From Candidatus Corynebacterium faecigallinarum (GTDB lineage: Bacteria > Actinomycetota > Actinomycetes > Mycobacteriales > Mycobacteriaceae), in assembly GCA_019120175.1 (NCBI GenBank), contig DWVP01000004.1, forward strand, positions 208,341 through 272,340: DNA of 64,000 nt, in the 5' to 3' direction. The translations under genes were made by a program, and so were the position numbers. Positions 63,967 through 64,000 of the stretch are shown here, piece by piece; positions within the stretch are counted from its first letter, which is position 1, and each line of letters begins with the position of its first letter. The notes under the pieces are model-generated. The model had not been told where the DNA came from and ran no database searches. It saw only the letters and a program-made list of their open reading frames with translations.

Positions 63967-63983
63967 TCTCAGAATGGCTGAGA
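63967..63983. repeat. 17-bp dyad TCTCA-N7-TGAGA, right copy 2
   Basis: TCTCAGAATGGCTGAGA: arms TCTCAG and CTGAGA pair around AATGG. Five bases further, TCTCAC (63988-63993) repeats the arm again. Confidence 0.65.
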
Positions 63984-64000
63984 AACGTCTCACTTCGAGT

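Larger units (their letters stand above)
63720..64000 (+). other. Non-coding right edge with dyad repeats
   Basis: About 280 bases without a supported gene. The frames open here are not gene-like. It contains two copies of TCTCA-N7-TGAGA and an additional TCTCAC half-site, near the end of the window, so the structure may continue beyond it. Confidence 0.5.

Noticed and set aside
1-64000. CRISPR arrays or rRNA operons
   Set aside because: No regularly spaced repeats of the right length and no rRNA-like sequence were seen.

Overview
The window comes from a GC-rich actinobacterium, almost certainly a Corynebacterium or a close relative. Three blocks of gene order support this: acnR-acn-Rv1476-ripA; PEBP-pyrD-lppL-uppP-mshC ... 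hisE-hisG; and recB-like ... trmI-arc-dop-pup-pafA-pafBC-tatA-tatC-helY, followed by fxsA-lnt-ppm-rbpA. All three resemble Mycobacterium, but with corynebacterial traits: Lnt and Ppm are separate genes, no proteasome genes follow pup, and mycothiol biosynthesis (mshC) is present. About twenty genes carry a TANNNT box 6-8 bases before the start codon, which indicates many leaderless transcripts.

Layout. 84-5341 (minus): a PFL-like protein, an ACT-domain protein, the TetR repressor AcnR and aconitase, with a good AcnR operator upstream of acn. 5649-8596: a small membrane protein and the NlpC/P60 cell-wall hydrolase RipA behind a perfect GlxR-type site. 8613-13405: conserved proteins, NfeD/SPFH membrane pair, VTT membrane protein. 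13446-13573: tRNA-Leu(GAG) with a terminator. 13892-22464: PEBP, pyrD, lipoprotein, uppP, mshC, thioesterase, HAD phosphatase, hisE, hisG. 22489-24039: aspA.

24140-27516 is an accessory patch (DUF1266, Sir2, SUKH-like, a decayed second DUF1266 gene, and a toxin-antitoxin pair whose toxin is broken). 27524-32827 holds a RecB-like nuclease, an FAD oxidase, a thioredoxin-domain protein and trmI. 32903-44482 is the pupylation block (arc, dop, pup, pafA, pafB, pafC), then Tat export genes with two adjacent tatA-type genes, and the helicase helY. 44479-53155 contains pcp, a serine hydrolase, a prolidase, a DprE2-like reductase, a small secreted protein, fxsA, lnt, ppm, rbpA (SigH-type promoter), and a YceI protein; 53220-54756 has a small membrane protein and mgtE. 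54814-58088 holds a frameshifted WYL regulator divergent from a UvrA2/DrrC-type ABC protein.

The right end (58449-63983) is an arsenic island: arsC and acr3 (minus), arsR, an ArsO-like flavoprotein, a second ArsR, an ArsP-type permease and a 50-residue CC-containing protein. On both sides of it lies the same dyad, TCTCA-N7-TGAGA (one copy left, two right), and a decayed excisionase-like gene sits at its left edge. This combination is the most interesting candidate for something undescribed. The arsenate reductase is of the type that uses mycothiol, the product of the pathway containing mshC in the same window.
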